Shown one piece after another: positions 1 through 8,081 of a DNA stretch of 64,000 bases. Where the stretch lies: NCBI GenBank assembly GCA_963675365.2, contig CAXXVA010000001.1, positions 186,001 to 250,000 of the forward strand, written 5' to 3'. The position numbers were made by a program, and so were the translations under genes. Position 1 is the stretch's first letter; each line of letters begins with the position of its first letter. The notes under the pieces were generated by a model. That model did not search any database, had not been told where the DNA came from, and worked only from the letters and a program-made list of their open reading frames with translations. The DNA is from CAXXOK01 sp963675365 (lineage in GTDB: Bacteria > Bacillota > Clostridia > Christensenellales > Aristaeellaceae).

Positions 1-509
1 TCTAAATGGGATTCCAGTTCGCCAAGTGGAATGGAATTTGCACCATCAATATGTTTTATATCATAGTCTTCCTTAGGGCGAACATCTATTAAAGTAACGC
101 TTCCTTTATCCATTTTTTCCATAAGCTGTTTGGCTGTAATTTGCTCAATATCACCATGCTGCCCATATACATCTTCGATAAGTTTTTGAATATCGGCTAA
201 TAAATTCTCTCCTAGTACTTGCATATGATGAAACATTATACCAACATTATTATCACTTAATTTATAAACTGAATAAAGTCCCTTTTTTTCATATTCTACC
301 AACCTTGATTCAAGAAGCGTTTGAAGATGCTGAGAAGTATTGGCTACGGTCATTCCAGTCTCATGAGCGATTTTTTCTACAGCTTTTGGGCCTTCGCAAA
401 GCAAATCAATGATATGTAATCGGCGAGGGCTTGACAACGCTTTTCCAATTCGAGCCAGATGATGATAAATGTCTATTTTTAATTTCTGTGAACTTTTGCT
501 TGTTGCCAT
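1..509 (-). CDS. ArsR-family regulator fused to a rhodanese domain (partial)
   Basis: The 3' part lies outside the window. The visible 169 residues begin with an ArsR-type winged helix (about residues 10-100, including LSSPRRLHIIDLL and the recognition region TVANTSQHLQTLLESRLV). A rhodanese-like domain follows from about residue 130 (SVTLIDVRPKEDYDIKHI); its active-site cysteine would be beyond the window edge. The ATG at 509 follows a GGAGGA ribosome site. Proteins of this build are known as transcription factors that may sense reactive sulfur or thiol chemistry through the rhodanese part. It is divergent from a disulfide oxidoreductase gene and probably controls both directions through the repeats between them (inference). 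Confidence 0.85.
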   Translation of the reverse strand, partial: MATSKSSQKLKIDIYHHLARIGKALSSPRRLHIIDLLCEGPKAVEKIAHETGMTVANTSQHLQTLLESRLVEYEKKGLYSVYKLSDNNVGIMFHHMQVLGENLLADIQKLIEDVYGQHGDIEQITAKQLMEKMDKGSVTLIDVRPKEDYDIKHIDGANSIPLGELESHL

Positions 510-604
510 GATATAAATTCCTCCAGTATTGCCCCTTGTATTGCATAAATTATAGTTTCATAATTCAGCTATTTATTATTTGAACATTAATTTATGTACA
601 CTAG

Positions 605-633
605 ATTATAGCTTAAAAAATAATACTATTCAA
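605..633 (-). promoter_or_regulatory. Promoter of the ArsR-rhodanese gene
   Basis: Reading leftward, TTGAAT (628-633) and TATAAT (605-610) are separated by exactly 17 bp. The -35 box overlaps the first of three phased direct repeats. Confidence 0.65.
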
Positions 634-674
634 CTATTCTATAATTCAAGTGTTCTATTGTTCAATTATTCTAT
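629..674. repeat. Three direct repeats with 16-bp period, candidate operator
   Basis: TTCAACTATTCTAT (629-642), TTCAAGTGTTCTAT (645-658) and TTCAATTATTCTAT (661-674) start exactly 16 bp apart. They fill the space between the -35 boxes of two divergent promoters. A weaker relative, TTCAGCTATTTATT, lies at 564-577. The placement suggests binding of the neighbouring ArsR-type regulator (inference). Confidence 0.6.
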
Positions 675-702
675 TGACAAGTTAATCACTAAGGTGTATA
701 TT
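674..702 (+). promoter_or_regulatory. Promoter of the lpd-like gene
   Basis: TTGACA (674-679) and TATATT (697-702) are 17 bp apart, a near-consensus housekeeping promoter. It abuts the third 16-bp-phased repeat, so a protein bound there would block or contact RNA polymerase. Confidence 0.75.
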
Positions 703-829
703 CCCCTCTGTAAGATTGTCAAAAAATTATTAATGTTCTTATTTTAAGAATATTGAGAGTTTGATCTTCATCGCAGACTTTATAGTTTTTTGGCAGAAGT
801 GAACAATTGCTGTTTAGAAGGAGAAGAAA

Positions 830-2215
830 ATGAAAATTTTAGTAATAGGCGGAGGCCCTGGTGGACATGTTGCAGCTGTAAAAGCTGCTGATCTGGGAGC
901 AGATGTAACGATAGTTGAAAAAAATAAATTAGGCGGAACCTGTTTACATGTAGGGTGTATACCAACAAAGATATTGCTACATGCGTCTGATATTTATGAT
1001 GAACTCAATCAAGTAGAAGCCATGGGGCTGACAGTCAAAGACGCAAAACTTGATTTTGAAAAACTTCAGTCTTATAAACAGAATCAGGTCAATCAAATCT
1101 GTGAAGGCGTTGGTGCAATCATGGACGCTAGGAAAGTTAAAGTTTTATATGGAACAGCAACTTTAACGAGTACATATTCTGCAAAAATCACTTTAAATGA
1201 TGGCGAAGAACTTGATATGGCTTTTGATAAAGCTATTATCGCAACAGGATCAAAAAGTGCTAGTATTCCTATAAAAGGTGCTGATGCAGACTGCGTTGTT
1301 ACAAGTGATGATGTATTAGCTTTCAGACAGCCTCCGAAAAGCATGGTGATTATAGGCGGGGGTGTAATTGGCATTGAGTTTGCAGCACTTTATGCAAGAC
1401 TCGGAACGAAAGTGTCTGTTATTGAAGCTAAGAATACAATATTGCCTTTGATGGACAGAGAAATGTCAGCTCTTGTTAAAGAAAAAATTGAAAAAGATGG
1501 TATCGACGTATTTGTAAGCAGCTGTGTGCTTGAAATCAAAGATTCTTTGAATGGAGGAATCGTTCAATTCAAAACTGAATCTGGAGAAAAAGCAATTAGT
1601 GCAGAAAAAGTACTTATGGCAGTGGGAAGAATACCCAATACTAGCGATATCGGTCTGGAAAATACTATCATCGAATGTAAGCGTGGTGCAATTCTTGTTG
1701 ATGAATACTTAGCTACAAATCAGCCCAATATCTATGCTCTTGGTGACTGTACTGGCGGTATGATGCTAGCTCATGTTGCTCAGGCACAAGCACTTGTATT
1801 AAGTGAAAATATTGTATTGGGCAACAATAAAATTTTCGATATCAAAACAACGCCTTCATGTGTTTATCTTGAACCAGAATTAGCTTCTGTTGGTCTTACT
1901 GAGGAACAGGCAAGAGAGAAGTATTCAAATGTAAAACTTGGTAAATGGAATCTTGCGGGAAATGCAAGAGTTATGGCAATGGGAAAAGAAGGATGGATTA
2001 AATTTATCGTTAATGGGGACAATGAACAGGTTCTTGGACTTCATATTTTCGGCCCAAGAGCAAGTGATATGATTCATGAAGGTGCATTGGCAATTGGGAT
2101 GTGTGCAACAATAGATGATATTGGAAAGGTTATCCATGCTCATCCAACCATTGGTGAATCTATAATGGAAGCTGCTCATGATGTTCATCATAATGCAATT
2201 TATAAAATATACTAA
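830..2215 (+). CDS. lpdA: Dihydrolipoamide dehydrogenase-like flavoprotein
   Basis: 461 residues, the usual length for E3-type pyridine nucleotide-disulfide oxidoreductases. An N-terminal FAD motif (VIGGGPGGHVAA, residues 5-16) is followed by the redox-active disulfide C38/C43 (GGTCLHVGCIPTK), a central NAD-binding motif (IIGGGVIGIEFAALYA) and the C-terminal His438/Glu443 pair (HAHPTIGE) that acts as the proton relay. These are all the residues expected of an active lipoamide or related disulfide reductase. Start: ATG after GGAGAAG. No 2-oxoacid dehydrogenase or glycine-cleavage genes are beside it. Its partner here is the divergent ArsR-rhodanese regulator, so a role in thiol or persulfide balance is as likely as a classical E3 role (inference). 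Confidence 0.85.
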   Translation: MKILVIGGGPGGHVAAVKAADLGADVTIVEKNKLGGTCLHVGCIPTKILLHASDIYDELNQVEAMGLTVKDAKLDFEKLQSYKQNQVNQICEGVGAIMDARKVKVLYGTATLTSTYSAKITLNDGEELDMAFDKAIIATGSKSASIPIKGADADCVVTSDDVLAFRQPPKSMVIIGGGVIGIEFAALYARLGTKVSVIEAKNTILPLMDREMSALVKEKIEKDGIDVFVSSCVLEIKDSLNGGIVQFKTESGEKAISAEKVLMAVGRIPNTSDIGLENTIIECKRGAILVDEYLATNQPNIYALGDCTGGMMLAHVAQAQALVLSENIVLGNNKIFDIKTTPSCVYLEPELASVGLTEEQAREKYSNVKLGKWNLAGNARVMAMGKEGWIKFIVNGDNEQVLGLHIFGPRASDMIHEGALAIGMCATIDDIGKVIHAHPTIGESIMEAAHDVHHNAIYKIY

Positions 2216-2286
2216 TCTGGTCAATAAATTCTTCGTGCCGTTTGCGTAGTTTCGTTTTCCGTTTTCAGGATGAACCCGCTAAGGCT

Positions 2287-2336
2287 CCCGTTTGCTTAGT
2301 AAGCACTGAATTCCAGCCCTTTACTAAGCAAACGGG
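2287..2336. terminator. 16-bp perfect inverted repeat downstream of lpdA
   Basis: Arms 2287-2302 and 2321-2336 are perfectly complementary (16 bp) around an 18-nt loop and are followed by TATTTTATT. It is plausibly the lpdA terminator, although it lies 71 nt after the stop. Confidence 0.5.
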
Positions 2337-2420
2337 TATTTTATTGCATACACCGCAAACGGAGCAATTCACGAACTGCTTATATCATATAGACTTCAGA
2401 GGTAATATGGTTGCAAACAA

Positions 2421-2450
2421 AAACACGAGATTTGTATCAATCTCGTGTTT
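2421..2450. terminator. 12-bp hairpin, possible bidirectional terminator
   Basis: AAACACGAGATT (2421-2432) pairs perfectly with AATCTCGTGTTT (2439-2450) around a 6-nt loop. There are short T runs on both strands. Confidence 0.4.
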
Positions 2451-2870
2451 CGATGTGGGATAGTTCACCAATTTTGATACAATTCGTCAGTTTGAAACGA
2501 ATGTAACGAAAGGACTAGCTTTGGTGAAATGCTAAAATGATTAGTCGAAAATATTGCTGACACCCATTGGCAGTATATTTCTTTTTTTACATACCTTGCA
2601 CCAGCGGATTTTGCCAGCAAACAAGCCGAAATCGCTATCTAGTAACATGAATTGTTTGCCCTGATCCTAAACCAGTTAATGAGTGCATCTCACATCTTTT
2701 CTTCATAGCTCTATTTCTTTCTGTGTACATTTTAGGGATAAGGCCGTACCCGTTTTGGGGTGAGCTTATAGCATTTCCTCCGTAAAGCGTAAGTTATAGA
2801 ATGTGATTTGTTACACCTTAATGCTATTCATGATCTTCCTTTCACACACAGGAACATATTGTACCGGATT
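2451..2870. other. Stretch without a recognisable gene
   Basis: No open frame with a ribosome site is supported. On the minus strand around 2540-2660 a short frame reads as a cysteine-containing peptide (DSDFGLFAGKIRWCKV). It has no clear start, and upstream sequence is interrupted by a stop, so it may be a relic. I cannot assign it. Confidence 0.3.
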
Positions 2871-2872
2871 TG

Positions 2873-2881
2873 TGGTATAAT
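2873..2881 (+). promoter_or_regulatory. Extended -10 promoter before the HEAT-repeat gene
   Basis: TGGTATAAT at 2873-2881 matches an extended -10 (TGnTATAAT). No good -35 is seen at 17 bp, as is common for this promoter class. Confidence 0.5.
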
Positions 2882-3000
2882 AAAAAATAAGGGAGATGAT
2901 AAAAATGAAAAATGTCGAACGGATGTCCGTATACCCGTAATTTTCATATGCCCGATTTTTGTTTCTATCTACATAAGAGAAGCTAATAAGGAGTTTACAG

Positions 3001-3330
3001 ATGTTTGGTAATAAGATGAACCTGGTGGAAAAAGCAATCAAAAAAAACAACGCCTCCACATTAATCGGGCTTTGCAACAACAAAGATCAGGAGGTATGCC
3101 TGTCTGCTATTACCGGACTTGGTGAGGTTGGTGGAGAAGATGCCGCCAACTATCTGATTTCCCACCTGCAGAACACAGATCCGAAGGTACGCATTGCAGT
3201 AGCTCACGCACTGGGAGCCCTTGGAGATATGCATACCAAAGCTTTTGTATCTGCGCAGATGAGCAAGGAAGAAAATCCGGATGTCCGCAAGGCTCTGAGT
3301 AAGGCTTTAGGGCAAATAAAAAATTACTAG
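3001..3330 (+). CDS. Small HEAT-repeat protein
   Basis: 109 residues made almost entirely of two to three HEAT-like helical hairpins, each with the recurring pattern of a conserved aspartate or asparagine, an arginine or cysteine and AVxALGxLG (for example DPKVRIAVAHALGALGD and NPDVRKALSKALGQI). Such proteins act as binding scaffolds, and no catalytic residues are present. The ATG follows AAGGAG with good spacing. The gene stands alone, with its own extended -10 promoter and a terminator. The partner is unknown. Some small HEAT proteins act in phycobilin or DNA-glycosylase contexts, but nothing here supports either. Confidence 0.75.
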   Translation: MFGNKMNLVEKAIKKNNASTLIGLCNNKDQEVCLSAITGLGEVGGEDAANYLISHLQNTDPKVRIAVAHALGALGDMHTKAFVSAQMSKEENPDVRKALSKALGQIKNY

Positions 3331-3405
3331 GCCAGACCATGATCTGATTTATAAGCCTCATAGGAAGAGCCATCATCAAGAAAATGCCAGTAAATGCTAT
3401 GCAAG

Positions 3406-3434
3406 AAGCACCGCTTATACTCACGGTGCTTTTT
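3406..3434 (+). terminator. Terminator of the HEAT-repeat gene
   Basis: AAGCACCG (3406-3413) and CGGTGCTT (3424-3431) form an 8-bp stem followed by a T run. A closely similar hairpin lies at 44324. Confidence 0.65.
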
Positions 3435-3574
3435 CAGATGGGTTATAAATGGTTGTTTAGCATTCTTGGTGTTAAGTAAAAATCTATTCATAGATTATAG
3501 GACAGCAATTGCCGGACAGCATCGACGAAAACAATGAACAATCTAGTTGCCGATTAAAACCTGTTAATGCCCTC

Positions 3575-4684
3575 TTAGCGAATTAGCTTACTCACTGCTT
3601 TACTTAATAAAGTGGGAGCAAGGGTTATACCGTTGAGCAATTCTTGAACGAGTTGGTTAACCGAAACTATATGATCCACTCGGTAAGCGTTGCTCCCTAC
3701 AAATATCAATCCCTCATCCACATTTCCCTGTACAGCGTTGATTAACGCTTGTGAAATGCAGTATGGCGCTGTCTTGGGATTACAGCCTTTCAAACATTGG
3801 GAGCAGCCTTTATTATTAAGGCCGAGTTCGTTGAGCTTTTGAATAAAGTGGTTGTTCAGAGCGCGTCCGGGCATACCCACCGGACTTTGGATGATAATGA
3901 TATCTTCTTCTTTAGCCGCCAGATATGCTTGTTTGTATTTGATATCTGCATCGCATTCGTCGGTTGCAGTAAAACGTGTCGCCATTTGTACACCGTCAGC
4001 ACCAGATTGCAGGCATTGGGCGATATCCGCGCCGGTATAAATACCGCCAGCCGCAATGACGGGGATTCTTCTTTGCAGACGTTCCCCAAGTGAGCTGATG
4101 GCATCTGCGACATCCCTGACAATATCCATAACTGAGGGTCTGTTTCCACTGGTGAGGATATCTCTGGAAAATCCAAGGTGTCCACCAGCTTCCGCACCTT
4201 CGACAATAACCATATCCGGGGTTCTTTTGTAGTGCGTTTCCCAGTATTGCGTAATTAATCGTGCGGCTTTCCCAGAGGAAACGATGGGTACGATGCGTGT
4301 ATGCAGATCTTTTACAAATTCCGGCAGTTTCAATGGTAGTCCCGCACCAGATACAATCAGGTCAATGCCCTCCTCCACTGCGGCACGCACCATTTCACCG
4401 TAATGGTTCATAGCAACCATGAGATTCACACCAATGATACCTTTTGGTGCTAATTGCCGTGCTTGTTGAATTTGGGTTTTCAAAGCGCGCAGGTTTGCCC
4501 CCAGCGGGTTGTTAAAAAAGTCTGGTTCTCCGTATCCAATGTTTACCCCGGCAATGACGCCTACGCCGCCTTCATTGGCAACAGCCGCAGCCAGTCTTGA
4601 GCCTGAAACGCCAATCCCCATGGCTCCCTGTATGATTGGTATCTCTGAAATCAATCCACCTATGTTGAGTTTTGGAATTCTCAT
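3575..4684 (-). CDS. Nitronate monooxygenase-family flavoprotein, copy 1
   Basis: 369 residues with a TIM-barrel FMN protein pattern: N-terminal PIIQGAMGIGVSG, a central VEGAEAGGHLGF and a phosphate-binding IPVIAAGGIYTGADI with GADGVQMATRF. These match the nitronate monooxygenase/2-nitropropane dioxygenase family, which oxidises alkyl nitronates using FMN. A C-terminal cysteine cluster (GCSQCLKGCNPK...YC) might bind metal or a cluster. Substrate is uncertain, because many family members are detoxification enzymes of unknown target. A near-identical paralogue lies at 45910-47019. Both are next to a zinc-ribbon gene, here divergent. The start ATG at 4684 matches the paralogue's start. Confidence 0.85.
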   Translation of the reverse strand: MRIPKLNIGGLISEIPIIQGAMGIGVSGSRLAAAVANEGGVGVIAGVNIGYGEPDFFNNPLGANLRALKTQIQQARQLAPKGIIGVNLMVAMNHYGEMVRAAVEEGIDLIVSGAGLPLKLPEFVKDLHTRIVPIVSSGKAARLITQYWETHYKRTPDMVIVEGAEAGGHLGFSRDILTSGNRPSVMDIVRDVADAISSLGERLQRRIPVIAAGGIYTGADIAQCLQSGADGVQMATRFTATDECDADIKYKQAYLAAKEEDIIIIQSPVGMPGRALNNHFIQKLNELGLNNKGCSQCLKGCNPKTAPYCISQALINAVQGNVDEGLIFVGSNAYRVDHIVSVNQLVQELLNGITLAPTLLSKAVSKLIR

Positions 4685-4968
4685 CCTAATACCTCTGATC
4701 AGTTCGGATATTCATGCACAACTAACTCTGCCAGTATACCATGATTGACTTCTTGCTGCTTATCATCAGAAGATTAGTTTGTAACAAAAATACTGCTTGA
4801 AAAATTATTGGATATAATAATGACCGGCAGTGGCGAAAAAATGTGGAAAATGTCGGAACAGCGCATGAGAAAGGCGGTGTAGAAATGCACAGAGAGCTCC
4901 CTTTTGAACAAGAACGCTTATAATATTAGCGCACGTTGTAGTCCGAGAATTGGAAGGCAATGAAAGGA

Positions 4969-4997
4969 CTATACATTTTCAGAAAATGTGCTATACT
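4969..4997 (+). promoter_or_regulatory. Promoter of zinc-ribbon gene 1 (shared architecture)
   Basis: CTATAC (4969-4974), 17 bp, then TATACT (4992-4997) with an upstream TG (extended -10). The paralogous gene at 45431 has the same CTATAC-N17-TATACT layout, although the spacer differs. Confidence 0.6.
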
Positions 4998-5024
4998 TAC
5001 TTGGTTACCTATCTGATGCTCCAT

Positions 5025-5125
5025 TGTGTTTCCTGGTTCCAGTTCAATCGAAATACTGTATAGACCATGTCCCACCTGAAGAGTAACCAATGATCGGAAC
5101 CAAAAACATTTAAAGGAGTACCCCT
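5025..5125 (+). promoter_or_regulatory. Conserved 5' leader of zinc-ribbon gene 1
   Basis: Positions 5025-5084 are identical over 60 nt to 45330-45389 upstream of the second zinc-ribbon gene, although flanking DNA and the genes themselves have diverged. GGTTCC (5035-5040) can pair with GGAACC (5096-5101). In the other copy the partner is GGAACT, keeping pairing by a G-U. The leader ends in AAAGGAG before the ATG. This suggests a structured regulatory leader; I do not recognise a known riboswitch. Confidence 0.55.
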
Positions 5126-5464
5126 ATGTTCAATGACAAAACCCTTACCTGCCGTGATTGCGGCGCCCCATTCACTTTTTCTGCATCCGAGCAGGAATTC
5201 TTCGCAGAAAAAGGCTTCACAAACGAGCCTACCCGCTGTTCTTCCTGCCGTGCTGAACGCCGCAACAATGGCCCTCGCAACAGCCGTGGTGCAGATCGTA
5301 ACTTTAGCTCATATAACAACCGCGGTTCGCAACGCAGTGCAGACCGCCAGATGTATGATGTGGTTTGCGATGGCTGTGGTGCAGCAACACAAGTACCTTT
5401 CCAGCCGCGCGGCGACAAACCTGTTTACTGCCGTGACTGCTTTAATCGCAACAATCCTCGCTAA
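5126..5464 (+). CDS. Zinc-ribbon / CxxC-x17-CxxC protein, copy 1
   Basis: 112 residues with two metal-binding modules. The N-terminal zinc ribbon has CRDCG and later CSSC, separated by a conserved stretch (EQEFFAEKGFTNEP). The C-terminal module is CDGC, 17 residues, CRDC, the spacing that defines the CxxC-x17-CxxC family. A basic, Asn/Arg/Ser-rich low-complexity linker joins them. The family's role is unknown; zinc-ribbon proteins of this size often bind nucleic acid (inference). The ATG follows AAAGGAG. It has its own promoter, leader and terminator. Copy 2 is at 45431-45769. Confidence 0.85.
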   Translation: MFNDKTLTCRDCGAPFTFSASEQEFFAEKGFTNEPTRCSSCRAERRNNGPRNSRGADRNFSSYNNRGSQRSADRQMYDVVCDGCGAATQVPFQPRGDKPVYCRDCFNRNNPR

Positions 5465-5484
5465 CTTGCCCCAAGAAAATCATC

Positions 5485-5513
5485 GCTCCTTGCCAAACGG
5501 CAGGAGCTTTTTT
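5485..5513 (+). terminator. Terminator of zinc-ribbon gene 1
   Basis: GCTCCTTGCC pairs with GGCAGGAGC (one bulge) and is followed by six Ts. Confidence 0.8.
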
Positions 5514-5685
5514 GTTTGCTGGAAACACAATTTGGTGAAAATACGGTGGATGTGCTCATGAAAACAAGCCGTAAATATTTTGTTGGGCTGTTCATTCGCA
5601 ATGTATTGTTGAAACCATTTGCTGTTAACATTATATCATAGATTTTACTGGGATTTGCTGGGATGTTTACTGTTGTGCTTTTCCT

Positions 5686-6045
5686 TTAAACATGATATCT
5701 GGTACCTTTCCATTCGACCAGTATAGCCTTATCATCGATGTAATAATCAGCTCCGACTTTCCGAGGATCGGAGCCGAACGCAGCAATACGTTCAGGCAGG
5801 TTTTCATTGACTGCATCAAAGTCCAATCCCATTGCTTCACAATACCGGACAGCAGACTCAAGCGGTTTCCCACTTCTGCATGTCCAAAGGATGACCTTCC
5901 CGCCACTCTTTCGGAATTTGATTAATACCCGAAACAGCTCATCATTACTCTCGCCTGTATTAGGATACCGGTCGGTTACAAGACAGCCGTCAAAATCCAC
6001 CGCAACCACTGTCGCATGACCGTTCGTTTTAGGTTTTATTTCCAT
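5686..6045 (-). CDS. HAD-like phosphatase/hydrolase
   Basis: 119 residues with the haloacid-dehalogenase motifs in order: VAVDFDGCLV (nucleophile Asp and acid Asp, residues about 15-24), LWTCRSG (motif II Thr/Ser region, about 54) and ADYYIDDKAI (motif III/IV acidic pair, about 99-108). This compact form without a cap resembles small phage- and bacterium-encoded HAD hydrolases acting on phosphorylated small molecules; the substrate is unknown. The ATG at 6045 follows AGGAGG and overlaps by 10 nt the end of an upstream frame (6036), implying translational coupling with that broken gene. Confidence 0.8.
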   Translation of the reverse strand: MEIKPKTNGHATVVAVDFDGCLVTDRYPNTGESNDELFRVLIKFRKSGGKVILWTCRSGKPLESAVRYCEAMGLDFDAVNENLPERIAAFGSDPRKVGADYYIDDKAILVEWKGTRYHV

Positions 6046-6304
6046 GGGCGCCTCCTTAGATATTCAGCAAGGCAAAATTTTTTTGCGTTTTTCGGTACCT
6101 GTACACATTGCAGGGCTTTTCCATGTAATTCGTAGACGTAATCTAGTGATAATCCATCTCTTCGGCAATGCATTCCTACCGATAGTATCTCATGTATCTC
6201 ATCTGAAGGGTGGACTGAAAGGGCTTGTCCGGAACTGCATAGATTACCTTTATAATACCACATTCGATGACATTCTGCTTTGCAAGATATTCTTTCACTG
6301 TCAT
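6036..6304 (-). pseudogene. Small gene upstream of the HAD gene, broken by one base
   Basis: Two overlapping frames, 6304-6176 (starting MTVKEYLAKQNVIECG) and 6263-6036 (ending AEYLRRRPWK), join into one smooth reading frame of about 89 residues if one T is added to the TTT run whose complement is at 6218-6220. The joined frame ends overlapping the HAD start, as in a normal operon. The family is not recognised; the start resembles small phage-type proteins. It is either a real frameshift or a sequencing indel. Confidence 0.4.
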
Positions 6305-6470
6305 GCGATCACTCGGACTCATGCCGAATAGTGTCCCATATCAAAGATCAGCCTGTTGGCAGATCTTCCATATAAGATGTAAAGTTATGGCTATTGCTAT
6401 GGAAAACTGGATTGGTTTTCCGCTACAAGAATGGTACTGAAAGGACGAAATAACCGGTTTCCCGCTTTCG

Positions 6471-6509
6471 AATATAAAAACTGGCTGTTGCATAGAATAT
6501 GCAACAGCC
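6471..6509 (-). terminator. Terminator of the heliorhodopsin gene
   Basis: Perfect 12-bp stem (6483-6494 with 6498-6509) and a 3-nt loop, followed on the minus strand by AGTTTTTATATT. It is correctly placed for the minus-strand gene ending at 6563. Confidence 0.8.
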
Positions 6510-6562
6510 CTTTGCCGTTCGGTTTGCGGCAAGGTTACCTATAGAGTAATGAGTGGCTCATA

Positions 6563-7351
6563 TTAGGGCTGCATAGCGCCGAAAAGCACCAACCAGGCTA
6601 GGATTGATTTCGCAACCAAACTCAATACGATGTACGCGTGTTCGCCATAGAGGTAATCCTTCCATTTGCCGACTTTCTTGTACTGCAGGATCATGTTTAT
6701 CGGGAAGGTATTGAACATTACGAAATATGTCGCCACGATTGCCCAAACAAACCATGGTACCTGTCCAAAGTTCCCCGTTCCGAACATATACAGCAATATT
6801 GCAGCCCAGGGAGCTAGGCCAGCAAACGAACCCCACACGAAGGGACCCCAGTTCACTTTACCGTCAGTACGACCGGCGTTGAGTTGCTCCATCACTAGCC
6901 CGAACAGGTTCATTGATGCATTAACAACGAAAATCAGGATCAGTGAAGCAATATCGTAGATGCCGAACAGTGTCGCAATCAATACGATCATCACTGAGGA
7001 ACTCAGCGCGTACTCAAACCAGCGGAATTTATTGATGCCTTTTTGCAGATCACGGTTGTAGACTGCGTTGAGTTTATTGGGGATAGAGATTAGGGCATGC
7101 GCCAGTGCGGAAAGCAGCAGGAATACACCTGCTAAAATGCCAAACGGGAGTTGAAACAGTGCTCTGGACGCTGTCTCCAGGGATTGTGTTTCCGTGTTAT
7201 AGGCTAGATAGAATTGTGTAATCGTCGGGGAGAACTCAGCGATCTTCTGGATCACACTCGTTGCCAGCAAGATCATCCCCACACCCTGGATTAGGTGAAG
7301 ACCGCCCATGATCAGATTGAATCGTCGAAGTTTCTTATATACTAACTCCAT
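6563..7351 (-). CDS. Heliorhodopsin
   Basis: 262 residues with seven hydrophobic helices. Heliorhodopsin marks are visible: the retinal Schiff-base lysine K248 in the last helix (IVLSLVAKSILAWL), a carboxylate counter-ion candidate E113 in helix 3 (RWFEYALSSSV), and histidines H19 (GGLHLIQG) and H85 (ALAHAL) at the positions typical of the family's inner cavity. Heliorhodopsins are light-sensing membrane proteins with inverted topology relative to type-1 rhodopsins; they are not clear ion pumps, and their signalling partner is mostly unknown. The ATG at 7351 follows GGAGG with 7-nt spacing, better than an in-frame TTG 15 nt upstream. It lies downstream of flavodoxin and Rieske oxygenase genes on the same strand. 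No retinal-forming dioxygenase is in the window. Confidence 0.9.
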   Translation of the reverse strand: MELVYKKLRRFNLIMGGLHLIQGVGMILLATSVIQKIAEFSPTITQFYLAYNTETQSLETASRALFQLPFGILAGVFLLLSALAHALISIPNKLNAVYNRDLQKGINKFRWFEYALSSSVMIVLIATLFGIYDIASLILIFVVNASMNLFGLVMEQLNAGRTDGKVNWGPFVWGSFAGLAPWAAILLYMFGTGNFGQVPWFVWAIVATYFVMFNTFPINMILQYKKVGKWKDYLYGEHAYIVLSLVAKSILAWLVLFGAMQP

Positions 7352-7499
7352 GTTGTTATCCTCCAATCAAAATAGTTAAATTCGATCGCTATCAATATAA
7401 TCATTGCATTGTAGAATGAAACACAAACACGCGAATCCGGAATTTTCTCGCAAACGATATGCATGAAATCAAACAAAACCTTTATAACGATACTTCTTA

Positions 7500-8006
7500 T
7501 CACTCTTCTGCTATATCCACCCCACGATCAACCCTTTCAGCCATTTCATCACTGGAAACAGTAGAATCCGGCGACGAACCATACAAAGAAAACAATTTTA
7601 TCAATTGCCCTTTTTTTGATTCGATTGCCTTTTGATAAAACGCTTCCCTTTTCTCGGCGCCTTTACACTCCGGATCTGCCTGTGTTGTCAATACATACAC
7701 AGCTTTCCCCTGAAACTCCACATTTGCCAATACTGCATTGATCGCAGGCGTCGCTTTTCCCGCCCAAACCGGTGTGGCGAGCACAATCCTATCAAATATA
7801 GCTATTTCTTGATAGATTGCAGCGTCAAGCTTCGCTTTTTTTCCGAGAGACGCCCGCATGCCGCCTTTGATGAACCCAATAACGCCGCGATAATTCGTTT
7901 GTTCAGTAAGCACAATAACCTTTGCGTTCAGTTTGCCTGCCAGATATTCTGCGGCTTTCTTTGTATTGCCCGATCTGGAATAATACGCCACACATGTCTT
8001 CATCAT
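7500..8006 (-). CDS. Flavodoxin-family protein
   Basis: 168 residues with the FMN phosphate-binding loop near the N-terminus (YYSRSGNTKKAAEYLA, about residues 8-23) and a flavodoxin-like fold pattern (FDRIVLATPVWAGKATPAINA as the second FMN loop, then a TTQADPEC region). It is predicted to be a small electron carrier or FMN-dependent quinone/flavin reductase in the cytosol. It lies 76 bp downstream of the Rieske oxygenase, which needs reducing power, and upstream of heliorhodopsin on the same strand. It could be the oxygenase's electron donor (inference). Confidence 0.85.
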   Translation of the reverse strand: MMKTCVAYYSRSGNTKKAAEYLAGKLNAKVIVLTEQTNYRGVIGFIKGGMRASLGKKAKLDAAIYQEIAIFDRIVLATPVWAGKATPAINAVLANVEFQGKAVYVLTTQADPECKGAEKREAFYQKAIESKKGQLIKLFSLYGSSPDSTVSSDEMAERVDRGVDIAEE

Positions 8007-8081
8007 TCTGTCTTTTCATTTCCTTATCAAATCCATCATATACAGAGTGTTTTTTACCAGTCACATCGATCTCAGCTTTAT

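Noticed and set aside
2242..2463. 73-codon open frame after lpdA
   Set aside because: It spans two hairpins and has no ribosome site or recognisable protein pattern.
6341..6532. 63-codon minus-strand frame
   Set aside because: Overlaps the heliorhodopsin terminator hairpin.
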